From assembly GCA_015655445.1 (NCBI GenBank), contig JAATFA010000180.1, positions 1-35,539 of the forward strand: a stretch of 35,539 nt of DNA. Direction: 5' to 3'. Both the position numbers and the translations under genes were made by a program. The stretch comes from Actinomycetales bacterium (GTDB lineage Bacteria; Actinomycetota; Actinomycetes; Actinomycetales; Microbacteriaceae). Positions 8,450 through 16,698 of the stretch are shown in pieces. The notes below the pieces were generated by a model. It was not told the origin of the DNA and did no database searches. It worked only from the letters and a program-made list of their open reading frames with translations. How positions within the stretch are numbered: position 1 is the stretch's first letter; every line of letters starts with the position of its first letter.

Positions 8450-9460
8450 ATGGTGGACGAGCGCTCGTCGCGAACGACGATCTACGACGTCGCGCGCGCC
8501 GCGCGCGTCTCGCCTGCGACCGTCTCGAAGGTGCTCAACGGGCGCGGCTCGTTCCGCACGGAGACGCGTCAGCGCGTCGTCGCCGCGGCGCGCCGCCTGC
8601 GCTTCCGCCCGAGTCTCATCGCGCGGGACCCCGAGTTCCGCGACTCGCTCATGATCGGGGTGCTCACGGCCGACAGCTACGGCCGCTTCACGATCCCGCT
8701 CATGCTCGGCGCCGAGGACGCGTTCGGCCCGGGCAAGATCTCCGTGCTCATGTGCGACGCGCGCGACGACCCGATCCGCGAGGAGTACTACCTGCGCTTC
8801 CTGCTGCACCGTCGCGTCGACGGCGTGATCGTGACGGGCAAGACGAACGATCCCCGGCCCTCGCTCGGACGCGACCTCCCTTTCCCTGTGCTCTACGCCT
8901 ACCAGCCGTCGGAGGACCGCAAGGACTGCTCGATCGTCCCCGACAACCTGCGGGTCGCCTCCCTTGCGGTGGAGCACCTCGTGCAGACGGGACGGCGCCG
9001 CATCGCGCACGTGACGGGACCGATGCGCACGACGGTCGTGCGCGAGCGCATCGAGGGCGCGCACCGCGCCCTCGCCCGTCATGGCCTCGCCCTCGCGCTG
9101 CCCGAGCTCGACGGGGAGTGGAGCGAGCGCTGGGGGCGGGAGGCGGCCGGCATCCTGCTCGCCTCGGGCGCCGGGGTGGACGGCGTGTTCTGCGCGAGCG
9201 ACGAGATCGCGCGCGGCGTCGTCACGGGGCTGCGCGAGGCGGGCGTCCGCGTGCCGGGACAGGTCGGGGTCGTCGGCGTCGACAACTGGGTCGTGCTCGC
9301 GGAGGCGTCGCGCCCGCCGCTCACGACGATCGACCTCGAGCTGCGGGAGCTCGGGGTCACGGCCGCGCGCATGCTCGCCGACTCGATCCGGGGCCTCCGG
9401 TCGCTCCCCCGCGGCGTCCACGCGCATCCCGGACGCCTCGTCGTGCGCGAGTCCACCTGA
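8450..9460 (+). CDS. LacI-family transcriptional regulator (LacI-1)
   Basis: TTIYDVARAARVSPATVSKVLNGRGSF HTH; GVDGVFCASDEIARGVVTGLREAGVRVPGQVGVVGVDN effector domain. Confidence 0.94.
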   Translation: MVDERSSRTTIYDVARAARVSPATVSKVLNGRGSFRTETRQRVVAAARRLRFRPSLIARDPEFRDSLMIGVLTADSYGRFTIPLMLGAEDAFGPGKISVLMCDARDDPIREEYYLRFLLHRRVDGVIVTGKTNDPRPSLGRDLPFPVLYAYQPSEDRKDCSIVPDNLRVASLAVEHLVQTGRRRIAHVTGPMRTTVVRERIEGAHRALARHGLALALPELDGEWSERWGREAAGILLASGAGVDGVFCASDEIARGVVTGLREAGVRVPGQVGVVGVDNWVVLAEASRPPLTTIDLELRELGVTAARMLADSIRGLRSLPRGVHAHPGRLVVREST

Positions 9461-9484
9461 CAGGGGCGAGCGCGCCGGCGTGGC

Positions 9485-9515
9485 CCGGCGGCCCACGCTG
9501 GACGAGGGCCGCCGG
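9485..9515 (+). terminator. Hairpin after LacI-1 (10-bp perfect stem)
   Basis: CCGGCGGCCC (9485-9494) / GGGCCGCCGG (9506-9515), 11-nt loop; no clear T-tract. Confidence 0.5.
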
Positions 9516-9522
9516 ACAGGGC

Positions 9523-9582
9523 TTGACCTCGTCGGGCCTCATTGGTAGCGTTACCATGCTCGGCTTGGTAGCGTTACCATGC
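9523..9582 (+). promoter_or_regulatory. Promoter with two identical LacI-type operators
   Basis: TTGACC (9523-9528), 17 bp, TAGCGT (9546-9551). Perfect 18-nt direct duplication TTGGTAGCGTTACCATGC at 9542-9559 and 9565-9582; near-palindromic core TGGTAGC/GTTACCA with a central CpG. Confidence 0.8.
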
Positions 9583-9609
9583 CGGGTTCGCCGAAGAGCA
9601 AGGAGAGAG

Positions 9610-10536
9610 ATGCCCAAGGGTGTGACCATCCCGGAGTTCCAGAACCGCCCGCGGGTCATCATCGACACCGATGCGAAGAACGAGGCCGACGACCAGTACG
9701 CGATCGTGCACGCCCTGCTCTCGCCGAGCCTCGACCTGCGCGGATTCGTGGCCGCGCACTTCGGCACGCGCCCGGACAAGAGCGTGCGAAGCATGAAGGA
9801 CAGCAAGGAGGAGATCGACCTCCTCGTGCGCCTGCTCGGCATGGAGGGACGCCACCGCGTCGAGGAGGGAGCCGCCGTCGCCCTGCCCGACGCGAAGACG
9901 CCCGTCGTCTCCGCCGGCGCCGACCTCATCGTCGAGGAGTGCTTGCGGGAGGACCCGCGACGTCTCTACATCGCCTTCTTCGGGCCGCTCACCGACATGG
10001 CGACCGCGCTCATGCTGCACCCGGAGATCGCCGAGCGTGACGTGACCGTCATCTGGATCGGCGGATCCTCGTACGACCGCGCGACCCACCCGCGCTACTG
10101 GCCCGAGTTCAACCTCGTCAACGACCTCGTCGCGGCCAACATCGTCTTCTCCTCCGCGATCGACGTGTGGCAGATCCCGATGTCGGTCTACCTGCAGATG
10201 GCCGTGACCTACGCCGAGCTCGTCGACAAGGTCGCGCCGCACGGCGAGATCGGCCGATACCTCGCGCAGCAGCTCTTCGACTGGAACGCGAAGTACGTGC
10301 AGCAGGCGATGGAGTACCGGTCGCTCGGCGACTCGCCCGCCGTGGGCGTGCTGCTCAACCCTTACTGCGGCGAGTTCGAGACGCGGCCCGCGCCGAACTT
10401 CCGGTGGGACGCGAGCTACGACTTCTCCCGGGAGAACCGGCCGATCCGCGTCTACAAGGACATCGACACGCGATTCGTGCTCGACGACTTCTTCGCCAAG
10501 CTCAAGCTCTTCGCCGAGGGCGAGTCGCTCGTCTGA
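9610..10536 (+). CDS. Nucleoside hydrolase-like protein (NH-1)
   Basis: RVIIDTDAKNEADDQYAIVHALLSP; FFGPLTDMATAL; VTVIWIGGS; RBS AAGGAGAG. Confidence 0.85.
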   Translation: MPKGVTIPEFQNRPRVIIDTDAKNEADDQYAIVHALLSPSLDLRGFVAAHFGTRPDKSVRSMKDSKEEIDLLVRLLGMEGRHRVEEGAAVALPDAKTPVVSAGADLIVEECLREDPRRLYIAFFGPLTDMATALMLHPEIAERDVTVIWIGGSSYDRATHPRYWPEFNLVNDLVAANIVFSSAIDVWQIPMSVYLQMAVTYAELVDKVAPHGEIGRYLAQQLFDWNAKYVQQAMEYRSLGDSPAVGVLLNPYCGEFETRPAPNFRWDASYDFSRENRPIRVYKDIDTRFVLDDFFAKLKLFAEGESLV

Positions 10537-10594
10537 CCTCCGCCCCCACGACGGCGAAGCGGCCGGGGCGACCCATCGATCGAAAGGACACAAC

Positions 10595-11893
10595 GTGGTG
10601 CACACGAGAACACGGTGGCGGCGGGTGATCGCGGGCGTCGCCATGTGCGCCGTCGCGGGCCTCGGGCTCGTCGGATGCAGCTCCGGGGGCTCCTCCTCCG
10701 ACGACACCTTCAAGGTGTGGCTGTACTCCGACCCCTCCCAGGCGGAGTCGCAGATGTGGCAGGCGTCGCTCAAGGAGCTTCAGAAGCGGCACCCGGATCT
10801 CACGATCGACTTCCAGCAGAAGGCCTTCCAGCAGGTGCGGGCGAACGGCGCGATGGTGCTGAGCTCGAGCAGCGCCCCCGACGTGCTGCAGTTCAACCAG
10901 GGCACGGGCGACACGGGCTTCCTCGCGAAGAACGGGCTCATCGCCAACCTCGACGACTACGCGAAGAAGTACGACTGGGCCTCCGCGATCCCCACGGGCG
11001 GCCAGTTCGTCGACAAGTACGACAGCAAGGGAGTCATGGGCTCGGGGGACTGGTACGGCGTCGCCGACTTCCCGATCTTCGTGACCCTCTACTACAACAA
11101 GACGTGGTTCGAGAAGTACGGCCTCACCGCGCCCACGACGTTCGACCAGCTCGAGACGGACATGCAGACGTTCGTCGACAACGGCGTCACGCCGCTCTCC
11201 CTCGCGGGCGGCGAGTACCCGGGATGGCAGCTGTGGTATGAGCTCGCGCTCGCGAAGGCCGAGCGGAGCTGGGTCGACGACTTCATCCTCTTCAAGGGCA
11301 AGGTCGATTTCCACGGACCCGAGATGACCTACGGCGCCGAGAAGATGGCCGACTGGGTCAAGCGCGGCTTCATCTCGTCGTCCGCGACGAGCCTCAAGGC
11401 CGACGACGCGGCCACCCAGTTCGCCTCGGGCAAGGCGCCCATCCTCATCTCCGGCAGCTGGTACTCGGCGACCTTCCAGAGCGAGGTCAAGGACTTCGAC
11501 TGGGGCGTGCTGCCCTTCCCCGGCAACAAGCTCTTCGAGGGATCGGGCGGCAACACGCTCGTCGTGCCGACCTCCTCGAAGCACAAGGACCTCGCGGCCG
11601 AGTTCATCGACATCACGCTCTCGCCCACGATGCAGGCCATGCTCGGCAACCTCGGCAACGTGCCCATCACGGGCGACGCGACGGGCGTCGACGACGCGCA
11701 TGCCCAGGAGATCATCCAGGTCTACAACCAGATCCAGGACGGCCTCGCGTACTGGCCCGACATGTCCGTGCCGGGCTACGACCCGCCCATGGTCAACGCG
11801 TTCCAGTCCCTCATCAACGGGACGATGACGCCGTCGCAGGTCCTCGACGCCATCAAGGCGCCTTATGAGAAGGGCGCCGCCGACTACCGATAG
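10595..11893 (+). CDS. Extracellular solute-binding lipoprotein (ABC importer 2)
   Basis: VIAGVAMCAVAGLGLVGCSSGGSSS lipobox; HPDLTIDFQQKAFQQVRANG. Start GTG at 10595 or 10598. Confidence 0.93.
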   Translation: MVHTRTRWRRVIAGVAMCAVAGLGLVGCSSGGSSSDDTFKVWLYSDPSQAESQMWQASLKELQKRHPDLTIDFQQKAFQQVRANGAMVLSSSSAPDVLQFNQGTGDTGFLAKNGLIANLDDYAKKYDWASAIPTGGQFVDKYDSKGVMGSGDWYGVADFPIFVTLYYNKTWFEKYGLTAPTTFDQLETDMQTFVDNGVTPLSLAGGEYPGWQLWYELALAKAERSWVDDFILFKGKVDFHGPEMTYGAEKMADWVKRGFISSSATSLKADDAATQFASGKAPILISGSWYSATFQSEVKDFDWGVLPFPGNKLFEGSGGNTLVVPTSSKHKDLAAEFIDITLSPTMQAMLGNLGNVPITGDATGVDDAHAQEIIQVYNQIQDGLAYWPDMSVPGYDPPMVNAFQSLINGTMTPSQVLDAIKAPYEKGAADYR

Positions 11894-11908
11894 TCGGCAC
11901 GACGCATC

Positions 11909-11943
11909 GCGCGGGAGCCGGCCGTCGCTTCCGGCTCCCGCGC
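11909..11943 (+). other. Intercistronic 13-bp hairpin between SBP and permease genes
   Basis: GCGCGGGAGCCGG (11909-11921) / CCGGCTCCCGCGC (11931-11943), 9-nt loop, no T-tract. Confidence 0.8.
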
Positions 11944-11968
11944 CCCGGCACGAGTGCGAGGTGGATCC

Positions 11969-12916
11969 ATGAGTGACACGCAGCTGACGTCAGCCCGCCC
12001 GAGGGCGCGCCGTGCGCGATCCCCGCTGCAGGACCGCAGGGGGTACTGGCTGTACTTCATCCCGGGAGGAGTGCTGCTCCTCGCGGTCATCCTCGTGCCC
12101 TTCGCCTGGGGCTTCGTGCTGTCGTTCAGCCGGTGGTCGGGCGTCGGCGACATCGTGTGGGTCGGGCTCGACAACTACCGGCAGCTGCTCTCCGACAGCG
12201 TCTTCCTGAGCTCGTTCGCGAACGTGCTCGCGATGATCGTCGCGGTCGTCGTCATCCCCACGCTCCTGGGCCTCGTGATCGCCGCCGTGCTCTTCGACTA
12301 CCTCGGCCGGCGATTCGCGGGCAACGTCGTCGCGGTGCTGCGCGCGACCTTCTACCTGCCGCAGATCATCCCGATCGTGATCGCCGGGATCGTGTGGGGC
12401 TGGGTGCTGCAGCCCGACGGATCGCTCAACACGATCCTGCGCGCGGTCGGTCTCGGCTTCCTCGCCCAGAACTGGCTCGGGCAGCCCCACCTGGCCCTCG
12501 GCTCGCTCATGACGGTGCTCGTATGGGTGCAGATCGGCTATCCCGTCGTCGTCTTCATGGCTGCCCTCTCGCGCGTCGACCCCGAGCTCTACGAGGCTGC
12601 TCAGCTCGACGGCGCGGGCGCGATCCGGCGGTTCCGCGCGATCACGATCCCCCAGATCCGGCCGGAGACGTTCGTTGTCGTGCTCACGTGCACGGTCGCG
12701 GCGCTCAAGGTCTTCGGCCCCGTCTACGCGCTCACCTCGGGCGGCCCCGGCAATGCGACGTATGTGCCCTCCTACCTGTCGTACCAGACGTTCTTCCAGA
12801 AGCTGCAGGTGGGGTACGGCTCGGCGATGGCGACCGTGCTCGCGCTGCTCGTCCTGCTGGTCTCCCTCGCCATCCTCTGGGCACAGCGCCGCAGCGAGGC
12901 GAAGGAGGAGCGATGA
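11969..12916 (+). CDS. Sugar ABC transporter permease (MalF-like)
   Basis: EAAQLDGAGAIRRFRAITIPQIRP EAA loop; ALTSGGPGNATYVPSYLSYQTFF. Confidence 0.94.
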   Translation: MSDTQLTSARPRARRARSPLQDRRGYWLYFIPGGVLLLAVILVPFAWGFVLSFSRWSGVGDIVWVGLDNYRQLLSDSVFLSSFANVLAMIVAVVVIPTLLGLVIAAVLFDYLGRRFAGNVVAVLRATFYLPQIIPIVIAGIVWGWVLQPDGSLNTILRAVGLGFLAQNWLGQPHLALGSLMTVLVWVQIGYPVVVFMAALSRVDPELYEAAQLDGAGAIRRFRAITIPQIRPETFVVVLTCTVAALKVFGPVYALTSGGPGNATYVPSYLSYQTFFQKLQVGYGSAMATVLALLVLLVSLAILWAQRRSEAKEER

Positions 12917-13794
12917 CCGCGCCCGTCCCCGGGATCCCCGCACGCACGGCGGAGGCTCCCCGCCGCGCGCGCCGCCGTGACGTCGGCCGCTGGGTTATGC
13001 TCGCGATCTTCGTCGCCGTCGGGATCGTCATCGTCTCGCCGATGCTGCTCGTCGTCGTCAACGCGTTCAAGACGCAGCCGGACTACACGACCCGCGGCTT
13101 CCTGAGCCTGCCGCAGCCGTGGACGTTCGACCAGATCTCGACCTACTGGACGCAGTCCGACTTCCCGCTCAAGCTCGCGAACTCGTTCATCATCTCCGCC
13201 GCGACGTCCGTGCTCGCGGTGCTCGTCTCGCTCCTCAACGCGTATGCGATCGGCATCGGCCGCGTGCGGGGGCGCCTCACGCTCGTCGTGCTCTTCCTGC
13301 TCGCGAACCTGCTGCCGGCCGAGGCGATGATCTACCCGCTGTACTACGTCGCGAAGCAGGTCGGGCTCTACAACACGCAGCTCGGCGTCATCATCATCTT
13401 CGTCGCGATCCACAGCGCCTTCGGCACCTACCTGCTCGCCTCAGTGTTCGGCACGTTCCCCACCGCGCTCCTCGAGGCCGCGGCGCTCGACGGCGCGTCG
13501 CGCTGGCGCATCCTGTGGCGCGTGGTCTTCCCCATCTCGCGTCCGACGCTCGTCGTGCTCTTCACGCTCTTCTTCGTGTGGACGTGGAACGAGTTCTACA
13601 TCCCGCTCGTCATGCTCGTCGACGACAGCGTGCAGACGGTCCCGATCGCGCTCATCGCCCAGCAGGGGCAGCACCAGACCTCGATCCCGCTGCTCAACGC
13701 GGGGGCGCTGCTGAGCCTCGTGCCGACGCTCGTGTTCTTCTTCATCTTCCAGCGCACCCTCACCCGCGGGGTGACCGTGGGCGCCGTCAAGTGA
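12913..13794 (+). CDS. Carbohydrate ABC transporter permease (MalG-like)
   Basis: LLEAAALDGASRWRILWRVVFPISRP; C-term RTLTRGVTVGAVK; ATGA overlap with the preceding gene. Confidence 0.94.
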   Translation: MTAPVPGIPARTAEAPRRARRRDVGRWVMLAIFVAVGIVIVSPMLLVVVNAFKTQPDYTTRGFLSLPQPWTFDQISTYWTQSDFPLKLANSFIISAATSVLAVLVSLLNAYAIGIGRVRGRLTLVVLFLLANLLPAEAMIYPLYYVAKQVGLYNTQLGVIIIFVAIHSAFGTYLLASVFGTFPTALLEAAALDGASRWRILWRVVFPISRPTLVVLFTLFFVWTWNEFYIPLVMLVDDSVQTVPIALIAQQGQHQTSIPLLNAGALLSLVPTLVFFFIFQRTLTRGVTVGAVK

Positions 13795-13814
13795 CCGTCG
13801 AGAGCAGGAGCCCC

Positions 13815-14813
13815 ATGACAGACCGAGACCTCCTCGCCGCCGGCCTGCGCCCCGCGCGCGCCGATCGCGTGGTGCTCCCGCGCTGCCGCGTCATCATCGA
13901 CAACGACTTCTCCGGAGACCCGGACGATCTCTTCGCGCTCGTCCACCACGTGCTCTCGCCGTCGGTCGACATCCGCGCGATCGTCGGCTCGCACATCAGC
14001 GTGGACGACGAGTGGGACCGCTCGCAGGCGCAGGCCGAGAACGCCGTGCGCGTCGTGCACGAGACGCTTGCGGCGATGGGACTCGACGGGGAGTACCGCG
14101 TCGTGCAGGGTTCGAACCACGGCCTCGCCTCGCGCGACGAGCCGCGTCCGTCGGAGGCCGCGGACGCGATCGTCGCCGAAGCGATGCGGGAGGACAGCGA
14201 CCTGCCGCTGTTCGTCCTGTGCGGAGGTGGGCTCACCGACATCGCGAGCGCGTATCTGCTCGAGCCGCGGATCGCGCAGCGGCTGACCCTCGTGTGGATC
14301 GGCGGCCCCGAGTACGAGGGGCTCGCGTCGCCGCCGCCCGATCCGGGGCCGATGGAGTACAACCTGCGCATCGACCTCACGGCGGCTCAGGTCGTCTTCG
14401 ACTCGACGATCCCGATGTGGCACGTTCCGCGCGACGTCTACCGCCAGTACCTCATGTCGTATGCCGAGATCGTGCGGAACGTGCGCCCGCACGGGGAGAT
14501 CGGCCGGCTCCTCCACGACGCGATCGTTCGCGTCATGCGGTGGACACGCGAGGGCGGAGCGCCGGGGATCGGCGAGACCTACATCATGGGCGACCAGCCC
14601 CTCGTGACCCTCACCGCCCTGCTCTCGTCGTTCCACGCGGACGGCTCGTCGAGCGCATACGTGCGGCGCCGCGCGCCGCGCATCACCGACGCGGGCACGT
14701 ACGAGGACGCGCCCGACGGCCGTGAGATCCGCGTCTACGTGCGCGGCGATGCACGACTGACCTTCGACGACCTGTTCGCGAAGCTCGCCTGGTTCGCCGG
14801 CTCTGCCGCGTAG
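13815..14813 (+). CDS. Nucleoside hydrolase-like protein (NH-2), paralogous to NH-1
   Basis: CRVIIDNDFSGDPDDLFALVHHVLSPSVDIRAIVGSH; GGGLTDIASAYLLEPRIAQRLTLVWIGGP; PHGEIGRLL shared with NH-1. In-frame GTG at 13791 is an alternative start. Confidence 0.85.
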   Translation: MTDRDLLAAGLRPARADRVVLPRCRVIIDNDFSGDPDDLFALVHHVLSPSVDIRAIVGSHISVDDEWDRSQAQAENAVRVVHETLAAMGLDGEYRVVQGSNHGLASRDEPRPSEAADAIVAEAMREDSDLPLFVLCGGGLTDIASAYLLEPRIAQRLTLVWIGGPEYEGLASPPPDPGPMEYNLRIDLTAAQVVFDSTIPMWHVPRDVYRQYLMSYAEIVRNVRPHGEIGRLLHDAIVRVMRWTREGGAPGIGETYIMGDQPLVTLTALLSSFHADGSSSAYVRRRAPRITDAGTYEDAPDGREIRVYVRGDARLTFDDLFAKLAWFAGSAA

Positions 14814-14841
14814 ACCGCGACAGCGCTAGAGTTCAGCCGAG

Positions 14842-15936
14842 ATGTCGGTTTCCGAGTCATCCCCGCACGCGGGCGCGCGGCACGGCCGTCGCCCGCTTGC
14901 GATCGCGGACATCGCCAAGCTCGCCGGCGTGTCGCCCATGACCGTCTCGCGCGTCGTCAACGGTGGCGTCGGCGTCGCCGAGGCCACGCGCCGTCGCGTG
15001 GAAGCGGTCATGCGTGAGGTCGACTTCACGCCGAACGCGTCCGCGCAGGCGCTGCGCGCGGGCCGCGCGCGCTCGATCGGCTTCCTCAGCCTCACGAGCG
15101 AGCTCGTCGGCGCGCTCGCAAAGGTGCTCGTGAGCCTCGAGCAGCAGGCGCGGGCGGCGGGCTACGCGGTCACGGTTGTGACCCTCGACGACATCAACGA
15201 GCAGACGGTGCACCAGGCGCGGCGCCAGTTCCGACAGAACGCCGTCGAGGTCGTCGTCGTCATCTCCCCCATGGTCGCGAGCCGCGCGGCCGTCGAGATG
15301 CTCGCGCGCTCGATCCCATGCGTGGGCATCTGGACGCCGCCCGGCACGATGCGCCCGGTCGCGGCCCCCGACAACGAGCGCGGCGGGTATCTCGCGACCT
15401 CCCACCTGCTCGACCTCGGGCACCGGAGGATAGCGCACATTTCGGGTCCGCGCGGCTGGATGGAGACGGAGAACCGCGAGCGGGGCTGGCGGCGCGCGCT
15501 CGAGGAGCGCGGGCTCGCTCCGGGGCCTGTCATCGCGGGCGACTGGGGACCGGGATCCGGGTTCGAGGCGGCGCAGCAGATCCTCGAGGACCCGGACGTG
15601 ACCGCGATCTTCGTCGCATGCGACGCGATGGCGCTCGGGGTGCTCGACGCTGCGCGGCTCATGGGCCGCTCGGTGCCGGAGGACATCAGCATCATCGGGT
15701 ACGACGACATCCCGGAGGCGCAGTTCTACTTCCCGCCCCTCACGACCATGGCGCAGCGGTTCTACGAGCTCGGCGAGCGCGCCTTCCATGTCGCAATGCA
15801 GGAGATCGGCGAGGAGGAGGAGCAGGACGCCCAGCCCGCGCAGCTCGACCCCGTCCTCGTCGTCCGCAGCACGACCGCGTCGCCGCGCTCGCGCGCCCGC
15901 GCGATCCGGCGGCGGAGGGCGACGCGCACGACGTGA
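14842..15936 (+). CDS. LacI-family transcriptional regulator (LacI-2)
   Basis: LAIADIAKLAGVSPMTVSRVVNGGVGV HTH; canonical hinge PNASAQALRAGRA; DISIIGYDDIPEAQFYFPPLTTM. Confidence 0.94.
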   Translation: MSVSESSPHAGARHGRRPLAIADIAKLAGVSPMTVSRVVNGGVGVAEATRRRVEAVMREVDFTPNASAQALRAGRARSIGFLSLTSELVGALAKVLVSLEQQARAAGYAVTVVTLDDINEQTVHQARRQFRQNAVEVVVVISPMVASRAAVEMLARSIPCVGIWTPPGTMRPVAAPDNERGGYLATSHLLDLGHRRIAHISGPRGWMETENRERGWRRALEERGLAPGPVIAGDWGPGSGFEAAQQILEDPDVTAIFVACDAMALGVLDAARLMGRSVPEDISIIGYDDIPEAQFYFPPLTTMAQRFYELGERAFHVAMQEIGEEEEQDAQPAQLDPVLVVRSTTASPRSRARAIRRRRATRTT

Positions 15937-16015
15937 CGTCGCGGGCTCGGGCAGGCCGGGCACGACGGCGTGGGTGGTCCGGGCGGGTGGTGCCGGGCAG
16001 GAAGGGGATGACGTC

Positions 16016-16406
16016 GTGACGAGCTCCGACGACACGGGAGGGCGGGAGCGGCGCACGGCCGCGCGCAACGAGTGGTCCTTCCCGCGTGGCTCGCTCGCAC
16101 GGGAGGGCTGGGAGTCGGTGGTCGACGCGGGCATCCCAGGGTAACGGCACATGGCGAGATATTCGTCGACCGCGGGCGCGATCGACACGCACGCGCTCGC
16201 GCGCACGGGCGACGTCGCCCTCGTGCCGTACGGCTACCACGGTCCCGCCGGAGTACGACCTGTACTACCTCAACGTCATGGCCGGACCCGACCCGGAGCG
16301 GGTCTCGGACGACCCGCGTCAGGCGTGGATCCGCTCGCGCTGGGAGCGCGAGGCCCCCGATGCGCGGCTGCCCTATCCCGCGGGATCGGACGGCGCGGGC
16401 GCCTGA
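16016..16406 (+). pseudogene. iolB: Degraded 5-deoxy-glucuronate isomerase (iolB) remnant
   Basis: Three frame pieces: NEWSFPRGSLAREGWESVVDAGIPG*, then ARYSSTAGAIDTHALARTGDVALVPYGYHGP, then EYDLYYLNVMAGPDPERVSDDPRQAWIRSRWEREAPDARLPYPAG. The last two match the conserved IolB C-terminus (GDVxLVPxGYHGP...GYDxYYLNVMAGP). Central domain missing. Confidence 0.8.
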
Positions 16407-16698
16407 CGGCGGCGGGGGTGACTGCCGCGCGGTGACCGTGCGCGGACTGCCGGCGCGCCAGGGACGGGGGCGGGCACCCGGGCAGCGCCGGGCGCCCAGG
16501 CGGCTGCGCCCCAATCCCCATCTACCGTGACGTCGCCGCCTGCCCCCACCATACGAGGCAGGCGGGGGCCGGTGGCAAGTAGACCGACCGTGCCGACCGG
16601 TCCCCGGTCGGAGCGTCGACCGTCGCCCGCACGGCGGTCGTGTGGGAGGCGCCGGCGTGCGCGCGATGCCCACTAGGCTCGCGGCAGGAGGGAAGGAC

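Noticed and set aside
9579-10040. Alternative ORF starting in the second operator
   Set aside because: Out of frame with NH-1, no RBS, no recognisable motif.
14815-14835. Possible operator CGACAGCGCTAGAG upstream of LacI-2
   Set aside because: Matches TGGTAGCGTTACCA at only about half of the positions; the AGCGCT core alone is too common in this GC-rich sequence.
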